A DNA stretch of 64,000 nt, from NCBI GenBank assembly GCA_015227615.1, contig JAALGZ010000003.1:496001-560000 (forward strand), read 5' to 3'. This DNA comes from Labyrinthula sp. Ha. Its lineage: Eukaryota; Sar; Bigyra; Labyrinthulida; Labyrinthulaceae. Shown here piece after piece: positions 49,301 to 60,321 of the stretch. The notes under the pieces are model-generated. The model saw only the letters and a program-made list of their open reading frames with translations. It did not search any database and had not been told where the DNA came from. Every line of letters begins with the position of its first letter. The stretch's first letter is position 1. The position numbers and the translations under genes were made by a program.

Positions 49301-52300
49301 CACATTTTCGCTTTTTCTTGATATTTTGATGTGTTTAGCTCTTAAGAACTGCCAGTCACCTCCTCTTCGAAGACAATTAGTGATCGAACGAGCACCTTAA
49401 TTTCTGTCCGAGAAACCCAGTCCCGGGCCCCTGTATCATTCCATGTAGCATCTTAGCTACTGAGCTACTATGATTTCTTCTGGTGCTAAACCGAAAATAC
49501 AAAACAATAATTTTATCAACGAATCCTGCGGTTTTTACCATTAATATGCCATTACAGTACAAAAGGATTAAAATTCCACGATAAATAATCGCGGAGGTGA
49601 TTATTCTCCGGTTCCATGATTAGTTTCGGAAAATTTTAATGCAATAGAAAATGGATAAGGTACTTATAAGTTTGGTACACAACAAGTTTAACTCAACTGG
49701 TGATATAGAAAACAATGTCATGCATATGTAGAGGTCTCTGACGAGCCTAACTAAACAGATACAGTAGTGGGTCACACTAAGGAAGGGCATTAAAAGATAT
49801 AAAACGAATCGGGTACAAGTAGTTTTATTATTAATTACTCTCTCGAACATAGGCAATTTATATCAAGATAAGACAATAGACAAGAAGCTAAATATGTTAT
49901 CAAATACAATAGGAGATGGCTTAGAAGGAATATATTTGAGCCATGTATGAATCGCTAAAAACGACTTGTTTTTTGGTAAGATAGCTACCCATACTTAAAG
50001 TAGATATGAAAAACCGATGAAACCAATTCAGAAAAGTAAACTCAGCCAGCTCAATTGCAGCTGTGTGAACAATGATAACCCTATAACCACTAAGTAGATT
50101 GCCCCTAAGAGGTAACGATGAATTTTCTTTAGATTAAACTAACTCGTAATGTAACCATCGCCCTCTAAAATATCAAACAACAACTTCATAGCTAACTTCA
50201 AGTATTGATGTGTCATACTTTAGTACAATAACTAGATATTACATATTTCCAGTTAAAATTATAGAAAAAACTAAAAAGTTCATTCACAGGAGATTAGTGT
50301 AACTAACCCGATTTGACTATCCAGGAACCCAGTTCCATATACGAAGGTATATACTAACCCATCGAAAGATCTACAATAATTTAGTCAAGAAAAAAAAGAA
50401 AATTACAATAACTCAAGCAATACAAAACCCAGACACATTATGTAGAATAGTCATAAACGTCGTATCTTTGCCATTATTTAAACTATGGAAACTGCGAAAC
50501 ATATTTAATCAAACCTCAAAACTTTTTCAGGAAACTTAAAATGGCTCAATAATAAAATATAAAGCAACTATCCAATTACATAAAACCCACCTCAGTAACA
50601 TATAAATAATTCTTTCCTATATCCCAATACCCGTGACCATGGTCTTAAGAATTGTGGGTTGCAGGTTAAGATAATTCTAATCAGGAAATGAATTTTAAAT
50701 AAGAAAGTAACTTACCATGTTACCCTTTTATCGTTTTAACTAAGTCAGGGATCATTCCCTTTACTCGAAGCTAAAATGGAATAAACAAGTGATACCTACA
50801 CCTTTTGTTTCTTTCTACAATGACTCCTTGACTTACTGGTATGTTTTAATAAAGTAATACTTTAGGTAATGCGACTATGTGAGCTGGAGTATTGTATTTA
50901 TGAATAACACAGTATCTTGCAACAAGCTATTAGCAAGGTGTTCAACTTTAATATGGGTTGAAACTACTAGAAGATTGTCAATATTGTGCTACCTATTTCG
51001 TCGCAATTACAGCAGTAGCAATATACCCTAAACCACATGAGAAAGAACAGATCTTACTTGAGACAGTTCCTAACTAGGTAAGTGACAGTTCAATTTTGCA
51101 AAACTTAGAATACAAAGTCTGCAGCGTCGAAATTCGGTTTATATTCTATCATAAGAATCTGGTGAATTCTGTCTGATTTTGCTGATTTGTATTTATTTTA
51201 CCGATTTTACTTTTATATATACTTTAATATTTGTTGATTTTCCTGTCTTAAAATCTGACTGAAAGGAAGAGTAGCAATGAGGCTGAATGAGTAGCTTACT
51301 ATGTATGAAAAAATGAAGTTTCCTCAGGGTGGATATATTAAACATGTTGCAGACGGTTCATATAGGTAATTCAGAAAAGTAATAGTGACAAATTGAATTT
51401 TTATATAGTTTTAAATTCCATGAACTGGAACGGGAGTAGTAATGATACATTCTTATAACACAAAAAAAGCGCAAGACAAGACAGGTAAATATATCCAGGT
51501 TCAGGGCCCTAATAAAATACACCCCAAAATCAAAGAAAATATGTAAAATATACCAAATATAATTTATTGTAAGCTTAAAGTTTAATCAAATTCTCTCATT
51601 AAATACTGGTTCCGCTAAGAATAATCAATGAATATGTCCGAACAGAATTGATATTACCTAATTTCATATTGCGGCATACATGTTACCAACTGAACCAAGT
51701 AAAATAGCAGGAGTATAATAAAAAATTTGTGATATGTTCTTGGGTTACCCTAAGAGTAGTTTCCGAGATTCAATAAAATGATATGATGGGGTTTTCCTCT
51801 AGTAATTTGCATTTCATTAACTACGCAGTATCAGAGTAACAAATAGAGAACTGTAGATACTATAGATCTGAAACTTCACTTTTATTGTGAATTAATTAAC
51901 CTACACAGTTTATTTTCTTTAATGTCACAAATCCATTTATATAAAACCCACAGCCAGGAATACCTCCATGAAATTAATATACGGTTTAATGTAGACAATT
52001 GCTATGTGAGTGAAATTATTTTCAGATACAGGAAAGAGTACTCTGTTATTTTCTCAGTGGGGAAATGTTTGAGCCAATAATATAAGTATATTATTAATAG
52101 AAAGTAAAATTTGACGTAGTAGAAGCACTGGAGTCAAAAGCCAGCAATACTCTGTACAGGGTTGATTTAAATACAATGCTCGCTAATTAGGTTTGTCAAT
52201 CTCTGCTTTCCCAGACTTCTTCTGAACAAAATACTTGGGTTAGTTTTATTATCAGTATTAAGAGTTTACCCATTTGATAGATTTAACAATAATGACCCGA

Positions 52301-53878
52301 GTCACAAATCAAAGTTGTATGACTGGATGGATGTATTAGTTTAATGAAATCAAAGTCTTCAAGTTTCACGTCATATTTCTATCTAGAATTATACATTCTA
52401 ACTGAGAAAATCTTTACCCATATTGATGATTTTGAATTTATTTATATTGGCGAATATATCTTAAGCGTGAAACTTTTCCTTACACCTATATTTATGGAAA
52501 GTTTATAGCCTTAACACTATCGAATACCATGAGGTTAGTAACCGATTTCAAGAATTCTATGCTCTCCTCAATAACAACTGTTACAAAACTACAGTATAGA
52601 ATCAGATTCGATGTAATTAAAGGTAACATGGAAACAAAAGTAACAACATAATTACGCTGAAAGTAAGAAAACTATCATGTATAGTTCAATATACCGGTTT
52701 CTGTAAACCAGCAGTTGCTATATCAGGAATAAAAATGTCTTCATGTGGAATAATTATAGAGAAGCAAATTGTTCGGGCAAAGAGAAACGTTTCTAACGAG
52801 GGTTTTCTAAGCTTAAGAATAGATTTATTTCAACTTTCACACATGCAAAATGACTTCTACATGTATTCTATAATTGATATAGCTATTTTTAACTAACAAT
52901 ACGACTATACAATGGTTCATATATGGTTCTGCTATAGGAAAATCGGAAGCCTATTGAATTCGAGTATCTACCTTAGTGGTCAGTTACATTATGTGAATAA
53001 GTATAGGTGAGTAAACAATTCAACAGAAAATCAAAAGTATTTAAGGCTAAAATATTTTACATGTATCTAATCAAGGTTACAAAGTATATGACGATTAATG
53101 TTTAAACTTTTTTACGTCTATCCACCCTTAAATTTTAGGGTTAAAGTGTCGCTTTACTGAAGTACAACAATTTCCATCTATTTTCCCTTAAACCTGGGTA
53201 TATTTTTTCGCCTTGTCTACCTATTATTAGCAAGTATTAATATTATTAAGTCATCAAATATGATGTTAAATCTAGATATCACCTATAGTTGTTTAGCATG
53301 TGTTCAGGGAAGTCTAATTTGCACTGATATTTATCAGTTCTTTTAAACGCAATATTGCTTCTAACTCTTTGAAGCAGAGCAAGAATTATTTTTATCCATG
53401 GAAACTTACATTTTCTTCTGGTTTATTTTTAAAATAAGCTGAACAGACTAAATACTAAAAAGAGGTAAAACCATTCCGAAATGTATAAGTTTTAGTGCTA
53501 TATTACTCGGTAATTGCTCGGGATGTGTTTGAATAATCTGTTACTTTAGTTGTAGAATTCTTGCATGAATGTTTCTCATTGATATTAACGAATAATTATA
53601 GAGCTAGTTTGACTAATTGATGATAATCATTTATTTTTAAGAATGTGGTAGACAAAATGACTTCGAATAAAATCCTTAAGAATTATCGTATTAAAATATT
53701 TAATACAGGCCAATTTGGCACAGGTTAGTTATATTCCCTGGCCGCATGGTAATTTCAAGGTTCTCATGCGGTATTATACTTGTATCTTTTTTCCTTTGTG
53801 CTATGTGGTTAGATTTAATTTTTTATCATAATATTAGAATAAGAATTTCTTTATTTAGAGCACAGTTCTAAATCTTTT

Positions 53879-53950
53879 ATTAATAATCACAGTTCAGTCA
53901 ATAATAATTTGATTATTGATAAGTCCTATCAGTATGCATCGGTAATTATT
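53879..53950. repeat. Dispersed AT-rich repeat, weak copy
   Basis: The words CAATAATAATTTGATTATTG and CGGTAATTATTG resemble one end of the family. It is short and much diverged, so it may be chance. Confidence 0.3.
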
Positions 53951-55561
53951 GTGGAAGAGCAGTCTATAAAACCCATGTTTTCTGGGGTTAGAACTCCCTA
54001 TTAAAAGTAGCTGTCAGAAGTAGCACGACCTTTTGAAGGCCTCTATTTTCGGAAACTTTTTCGTATTTCATATATAAAATATATATCAATTTGATGTTTG
54101 AATGGTTATGAAATGTGTCGCAACAAGAATTCCCCGTAAGAAGATGATTGGAAAAAGACCTAAGCTAATGGTTTCATTGTATGTTTAGTCATTGAGAACA
54201 TATTTTGCTTAAATTTGTTAAGGAGTTCAAAATATATATAGAAAATTAAATCATACTCCGAGTGCATATTCATTTACCAATAAGTTGAATACATATAATA
54301 GTACGATATTGTGGTTTGACATTAAGTAAGGGACTTCTCTACTATTAGGCTTTAAAATTTACTTATTTAATAAGTAAAGGACCTATATAGGAGCTGAGTT
54401 AATAAATGATCACTGCCAAAAACCATTTTTATTTACTCTATGCACTTATAAAATAGATTCACAATACCCTTAAGATATCCACCTAAACAACGTTCTATTC
54501 TACTTTGAAACTTTAATAAATTAAGGGTTTTGATTGCAGAGTCGGATTAGCTTCGCTGTCTAATGAAGAATGTTATGTTCATTTCATGTCATAATTAGGA
54601 AGCGCGGGTTAATTCGCTAGAACAGGCTTGTTTTACCACTAAGTTTAAAAATATACATGGATAATTTAAACGGCACTTGAGTAAACAAAATTCAACATTG
54701 AAACAGTTTTGAACCCAGGAGTTTTTTGTGTCGATTGTTAGGAGCACCTCTAAGTATTGGTTTCAATATAGGTTACAGGTCTGATGTTAATTTGCAATGG
54801 AAAACTTCCGTTTCTGATGGCTCGTGTAATGTAAGGATATGTATCGAGTTATTTAACGCATATTCTACCGTAACATCCGCAATTTTCATACCTTCAATCT
54901 TTACTGAACAGACCCTATGACAGTCGTATACCTTTCTGTTCTGCTGCAAACTCTCAAACCTAACGATCTAAAGTATACTCGTGTCCCTTCAATATTCTTA
55001 GTACTATATTTAAAACGGCTATAGAATGAAGAGGTGATTATTGGCTGATATAACCTCAGCTTCTAAGGCGTGAAGTTACTACTGAGTTACTGTTTCAAGA
55101 TTTGCAGTAACAACTATAGCGTGTCGCTAGATTTCTCATTGGACACCCAACAGCTGCTTCTGTGGGTTGTTATTACGTAGTGGTAATGACAAAAGTCATT
55201 AATTTTAACCTAGGAATTTTCAATGCTTGTCTTTATTTTCTTGATTTTCAAAAATTTAAACGATTTTTTAGCCCCCATTCATGGGGTTGGAGTAAGAATA
55301 TTGCTCCGTTTCCAGGCCTTTTCACTGTGCCGCGATGCGCGAAATCTTTATTGAAAAAAAAACACAGCACTAGAAAGCACTGGAAGAGGTATTATGGAAT
55401 GATATATAAGTTTCATCGAGAATTTTGTATCCCTATTGAAGGTAACACAACTATTCAACAAACAATCTAAAATCAACACGGGAATACTGTGGAATTCTAT
55501 TTTTTAGCTGAAAGTTTGAGTAGCTTTGTTGCAGTTGGTGGGAAGTATTACGGACAGGGTT

Positions 55562-55762
55562 TGATTTATTGATTATTCATTAATATCAATTTTGCAAATA
55601 TTTTTCCTATTAATTGATTCTAATAATTCCTTAACCATTTTAATTGATTCGTGATTATCACGTGATAGTCAGACTCATTTCACAATAATCAAAACCCCAA
55701 TTCTGATATTGATAATTAAAATCAGAACAATTATCAAATAATTGGTAATAATTCTCATCAAG
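55562..55762 (-). repeat. Dispersed AT-rich repeat, copy 6 (with extra flanking arm)
   Basis: The inverted form is clear in AGACTCATTTCACAATAATC, CCCCAATTCTGATATTGATA and CAGAACAATTATCAAATAAT. An additional AT-rich arm of about 90 bp precedes it, with TTGATTATTCATTAATATCA, so two copies may be joined here head to head. Confidence 0.6.
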
Positions 55763-56402
55763 TCCAATGACTTGTCAGTATTGTACATGGTGGTGTTGTG
55801 CCTTGCTCAACGTAAGAATCTGGGAAAACATATCGGAAGCATGATTGAAATCTTTATCTACCTTAATTTATGCTGACTTAATTATCTTATACATTTTCTT
55901 ATGATGTCACTGCAAACACTTCATATTTATTTTGCACCATGGTTTATGGTCCATTATATTAGACTAAAGAAGTATCGAATTAAAAGTAATGACGTGGAGT
56001 GAGGATCCAAAAAAGTAAGACAAGAGGAAGACTTCAAGCACAACAACGCCCTAAAGATTATGTCGGGATTGTATTTAAAAAAGTCGAAGGGATTGAAGAA
56101 AGATTTATAATGTACAGTAGTATGAAGTATTCCGAAAAAAGTTATATTTTTCTCAACATACTCTTGTACAACGACAACTTAACATCACAAAATCAATAAC
56201 AAAATCATAAAAGAATGGAGCTCTTTGCATAATGAGGTTCTCCTAGAAAGAATTAATAAGAAATTAAGTTCTAGAAAAAATAAGCTTTTTAACCTGATGA
56301 AAAGAACCTGTTCTGCGTAAGAAAGTTACTGCACTTTAATTATAGATTTACCTTGACTTTGGATCTACTTCTAAACGGAAAACCCAATGCAAAACTTAGG
56401 AA

Positions 56403-58742
56403 ATGAAGCATGAAAGCTTGGAAGAGACAAGGTATTTACTTTTTACAGGACTAGTGACCACTTTGAGTTCTCGATTGTACAGATTCGAGAAGAATATAGC
56501 TTCTGAGAAAGCATTAAATTTTCTTTACTTTGTTAAACTTGCGAAACATGAGTTGAGAAGATATCATGTACGATCTCTTTGTGTCCCAGAGAAAACTTCA
56601 ATTTGGAAAATTCCTCCAGAGTACTCACCTTTAGGCTCAAAAAGGCTTTGCAAGGAATGTCTCATTTTTTCCAAGCCAATTTACCATCTCTTTCCAGAGC
56701 TTAAAAGCATTTTGCTTCAATTCCTGGGAAAAAACAGATACAATCCTCTGTACTTGGACCTTTCTCTGTTTGAAGTAAGAAGGCTGAAGCAAAAGTTCTT
56801 GAAAAGATTAAATCGAAAACTTGCTGTAGATCTTCCAGCTTGTATAAACTGTGCCTCGTTTGAAAGCTTCTTGCGCCATAAAAGAATTAAAAAGCAGGAT
56901 GTCTCGATGTATTGGGCTTATTTTTTCTTTCTATTTCAGTTTCCTAATCTTCGAATGAAATCAAGCATTAGAAGAAAGGGAAAAAGATTAAAGAAACCAA
57001 CTGAAAACCAGCGTGAAATCCTTTTCTTTGAACACAACACAGAAAAAGAAAACGTACATCCGGTTAACCTTGACCTGAAGAGCAGGAAAAGGGCAGAAGC
57101 TTTCAGTCGACAAGCAACTAAAGTAAACTACCTCGCAGCTTTTCCTTGGGTAAACAGAACTCATTTAACTGTTCCTTCTTGGATCCAACACCGCTTGAAG
57201 ATTGCAGACGCTTTTCTTCCAACCTCATCATTTTTGTTTCGATTGTGGAAAAGGAACTTTCAATTAACAAAGCGTTTTTTGAGAGAAAAGTTAATTTCCA
57301 AACTAAACAAAGGAAAAGAATCAACTTCTGGTAAATCATTCTTTGGCAACAAGATTGAAACCAGAAGAACAAATCTAGAGAAAACCTCTATCTTAATCTT
57401 GTATCTTACCCAGAGAGAAAATGCGGCATTTAACATTCAGAAAAAAATAAGGAAATGGTACAGAAATAGAGTTGATAAAGCAACTGTCATTCAAGATTTG
57501 TGGCGTTACTTTTACTTTCGAAAAGGTCTTCATGAAGCAGGTTCTGCTAAAAAGATCCAGAGAGTCGCTAGAAAGTTTTTAGCAAACATTAAGGTAGTTA
57601 AATTAAGAAAGTTGCGAAACATAATTTCACTGCAAAGTGCAATTAAAAGATTTATATTTAGAGAAAAGTTAAGGGAAATTAGACTAGCAGCAAAATCTAA
57701 CATTATCACTCGTGCTGTAAAAAGAAAGTTGTTTAAAAGAGCAATTGCAGGAAAAGTTAAAGTCCGAGCAGCTGCTGGAAGAATTCAAACTTTTTTCTCT
57801 TACAAAGCCAAAGAGAACAAGCAACGAATTAAGAGTACGGTCAAAAAAGAAAAAGAAAAGAAGAGTCAGAACTTGATCTATAAAAAAAGAGATTTCTTAC
57901 TGAATTCACTTAGAGATGTCCAAGACGAAAGGGACCTAATTTATTTAAAAAAACACTTGACGAGCAGCTCTAGACAATGTCTAGATTTGAATGACCTACA
58001 TCAAGAAATCGTGCGGCAGAGAATTCTTTTTGAAAAATATGAAAGATTCATGAAATTTGAACAATTTGAACTTGAGTTCCGAAAAAGCATCTTAGCCAAA
58101 AAACTGTATCGATCAGAGTCTAGGTTAAATTCCTTAAACAAGAAGCGTAAACTACTATCACTTCGACTAAATGTTCAAGCTTCAATTTTCTTGGAATCAT
58201 ATTCCACTCGACAATTTAGCCTAAAACAAAAGAAACTATACTTAGTTAAGAAGATTTCTAGAGCAATCAAAATTAGGAACCAGTGCATTAAGGTTTTCGA
58301 GTATCAATTATTCGTACAACAGCACTGGGAAAGATGGATTAAGATGGTCAATGAGGACTTGATCTCTAACAAATTTCGGTGTTTCCTTTCATGTAGTAAA
58401 GAAACGATCATAGAATTAAAGAAAAAACTTAGCAACGAAATTTTCACCTTTGGTCATTTTCAGACTCACGCTAACCCTTTAGCAAGAAAACTTCAATCAG
58501 TAGGTGCACAATTTGGTGTTGCTTTGAGTTTAAGGGATTGTAAAGAAAAAATAAATCAAATAAAAGATCAATTGTATAGAGACAACATTTCCAAGTCTTT
58601 AGTATATTGGATTCTCCTTGAACAGGAAAAGGCAAGCAACACAGAGGAAAATAGCCTTCTGAGAGCCAGCGCGATGAAGATAAAAATTCATATAATTAAA
58701 CAAAAAAATAAGTTTGTTGGAAGGGGTTGGACGCAGAATTAA
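56403..58742 (+). CDS. Large basic IQ-motif protein (calmodulin-binding scaffold)
   Basis: A single exon codes for 779 aa, very rich in Lys and Arg. Residues about 340-480 hold up to five IQ-like motifs in tandem: AAFNIQKKIRKWYRNRV, ATVIQDLWRYFYFRKG, AKKIQRVARKFLANIK, IISLQSAIKRFIFREK and AGRIQTFFSYKAKENK. IQ motifs bind calmodulin or centrin-like light chains. Long charged helices follow (about 490-780), probably coiled coil. The N-terminal part has a CxxC pair (RLCKECLIFS) and no domain that I know. There is no myosin motor or kinase domain. A centrosomal, basal-body or cytoskeletal scaffold is plausible but inferred. Its TAA stop directly abuts the stop of convergent TRM6, with no base between. 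Confidence 0.85.
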   Translation: MKHESLEETRYLLFTGLVTTLSSRLYRFEKNIASEKALNFLYFVKLAKHELRRYHVRSLCVPEKTSIWKIPPEYSPLGSKRLCKECLIFSKPIYHLFPELKSILLQFLGKNRYNPLYLDLSLFEVRRLKQKFLKRLNRKLAVDLPACINCASFESFLRHKRIKKQDVSMYWAYFFFLFQFPNLRMKSSIRRKGKRLKKPTENQREILFFEHNTEKENVHPVNLDLKSRKRAEAFSRQATKVNYLAAFPWVNRTHLTVPSWIQHRLKIADAFLPTSSFLFRLWKRNFQLTKRFLREKLISKLNKGKESTSGKSFFGNKIETRRTNLEKTSILILYLTQRENAAFNIQKKIRKWYRNRVDKATVIQDLWRYFYFRKGLHEAGSAKKIQRVARKFLANIKVVKLRKLRNIISLQSAIKRFIFREKLREIRLAAKSNIITRAVKRKLFKRAIAGKVKVRAAAGRIQTFFSYKAKENKQRIKSTVKKEKEKKSQNLIYKKRDFLLNSLRDVQDERDLIYLKKHLTSSSRQCLDLNDLHQEIVRQRILFEKYERFMKFEQFELEFRKSILAKKLYRSESRLNSLNKKRKLLSLRLNVQASIFLESYSTRQFSLKQKKLYLVKKISRAIKIRNQCIKVFEYQLFVQQHWERWIKMVNEDLISNKFRCFLSCSKETIIELKKKLSNEIFTFGHFQTHANPLARKLQSVGAQFGVALSLRDCKEKINQIKDQLYRDNISKSLVYWILLEQEKASNTEENSLLRASAMKIKIHIIKQKNKFVGRGWTQN

Positions 58743-60202
58743 TTATTCAACCTTTGCGCCGTATAGAATAAACCCACCAGTACCTGACATTTTCATGTGA
58801 GGATGAGTTCTACCTTTTGAAATCTGATACTGTCGTAGAAAGTTTTCAACTACTCGAACATTTATAGCTTTTGTATTTTTTTGTAGATCAAATTTTATAC
58901 TGACTAGATCTTCAAGGTGCTCACTATACAAACAAAATTTTCCTCCTGGTGTTACGTAATCAAGAAAATTAGCCATTATTAGTTTTGGTGAAAACTTTGA
59001 ACTAACAACCAAGCAATCCGCTTTCTCATTTCTTAAAAAGTCAAATATTTTTCGTTGTTGCTTATAAAAAAGTACATCCGCTGCTTTTTTAGCCTTCCAG
59101 TTCTCATAATCTTGAAGTTTGGCTTCAAAATCTACACTCAATAAAATTCAAAAATGCTACGAGTATCTCCTTTTTCCTTATGTTGTTCCAGATATCCTTT
59201 TCTCCTCTCGTCAGCTGCATCAATACTTTGAATCTGTTCGTCTCCTTTTTCTCCCTTTAAAAATTTATTCATATCACAATATTTCAATATTTTTTGTTCA
59301 ACTTTTGAGAGATTGAAATATTGAAGAATATAATTTATTGGAGGAGTAGATCCAACAAACATTGAGAAAACTTGTCCAAACCCACCAAGTCGCTCCAAAA
59401 TGCATCCTAACAGGAAACCATTTGTTGAGTCCAAAACTAGCACATTGCTTCCTGCACATACATTTGCGTAGTTTAACATTTGGGGCAGTGAATCTTCCCC
59501 TCTCATTCCACTACATTGAAAAAGAAGAAAAAGATACTTTAACTCTGCGCCTGGAAGCTTTGTTTTCTTCCAGAGACAGGATGCGATAAGTTGCATGTTT
59601 GGTTTAAGTATTCTAATCTCATCAGAATGTTTCTTAAACTTTGTGTTTAGGTATTTTTCTTGGGCATGAACCGTTTTTTCTTTGAAAGTTGCGTTGTTTT
59701 CTGCGATTTGGTTGATTAAGGAGTTAACTTCATAATTTCCCATTTCAGCAGCTTGTTTCTTTAAAGTTTCTATATCCTTCATGTCTAAATTTTGGCTTTT
59801 ATTGGTGTCAAAAATATTTCGGTTATCTTTTGAACTTTGATCTAAACTCTTATTTGTTTGTTTGCTTTTCGTTTCTACTTTGACTAGCTTTCCGGGCAAA
59901 AGTTTGTTTAATCTTTTAATTTTCTTCTTTTTTATTCCTGAAACCTTTTTATTCTTGTCAAAGGAGTGGAACTCTACATTTTTCACCTTTCTGCTATCTA
60001 GCGTTGGTGAAAAAACGCTTCCATAGGTTTCACCAACAAGAGAAATTAAAGGACACCGGTACTCTCCAACGTGCAAATATCTAAGCTAAAAATAAATTAT
60101 GTTAAAGCACACTGAATCAGAAACTTTAAATAAGTAAAGTCTTTCGGTATCAAATTTAATCACAACCCATTGGTTTTCTTCAATTGTTTCATTCTTTTTC
60201 AT
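58743..60202 (-). CDS. TRM6: TRM6 (GCD10), non-catalytic subunit of tRNA (adenine-58-N1) methyltransferase
   Basis: Exons are 60202-60113, 60085-59161 and 59131-58743; introns are 27 and 29 nt. The product is 467 aa. The N-terminus NQWVVIKFDTERLYLFKVSD fits the beta-barrel start of Trm6, followed by PLISLVGETYGSVFSP. A Lys-rich linker lies at about 65-135. The helical EIRILKPNMQLIASCLWKKT and the Rossmann-like half (VLVLDSTNGFLLGCILERLG, then CLVVSSKFSPKLIMANFLDY) follow, ending GRTHPHMKMSGTGGFILYG, which is typical of the family C-terminus. Trm6 binds tRNA and pairs with catalytic Trm61 to make m1A58 in the nucleus. Its methyltransferase fold has lost the usual SAM loop, as expected. It is divergent from the acyl-CoA synthetase (119 bp). 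Confidence 0.9.
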
Positions 60203-60321
60203 ATGGTTGATGTGAAGATAAGACAATTACCCTTCGCTTTTGTGGTAATGCACCGTTTTAATTTTAGTCCGAGAAACTACCCAAAGATTACACGAAACGA
60301 AACAGGTAAAAAAGAGGGTAA
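60203..60321. promoter_or_regulatory. 119-bp divergent promoter, TRM6 / acyl-CoA synthetase
   Basis: Both start codons lie within 120 bp, so regulatory DNA must be shared. The word CATTACCAC (minus strand, about 60242-60250) also occurs upstream of the QNG1 ATG. I see no TATA box. Confidence 0.45.

Larger units (their letters stand above)
43378..56402. other. Gene desert, 13 kb
   Basis: This is the largest empty stretch. Open frames are short and without motifs. Dispersed AT-rich repeat copies lie at 55562-55762 and, weakly, at 53879-53950. The tRNA-like A-box word TGGGCCAGTGG occurs at 45026-45036. An old tRNA-like relic may lie near 44830-44910 (GTTAGCGC, GACTCTG, GGTTCCAAT), but it does not fold as a tRNA by eye. 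Nothing else is supported. Confidence 0.6.

Noticed and set aside
49396-49467. A-box-like TAGCTCAGTAG on the minus strand near a GC-rich patch
   Set aside because: No B box at the right spacing and no cloverleaf.
56909-56939. Intron-like segment (GTATTG...TTTCAG, 31 nt) in the IQ gene
   Set aside because: Removing it breaks the reading frame and soon meets a stop. It also ends in CAG, unlike all 21 accepted introns.
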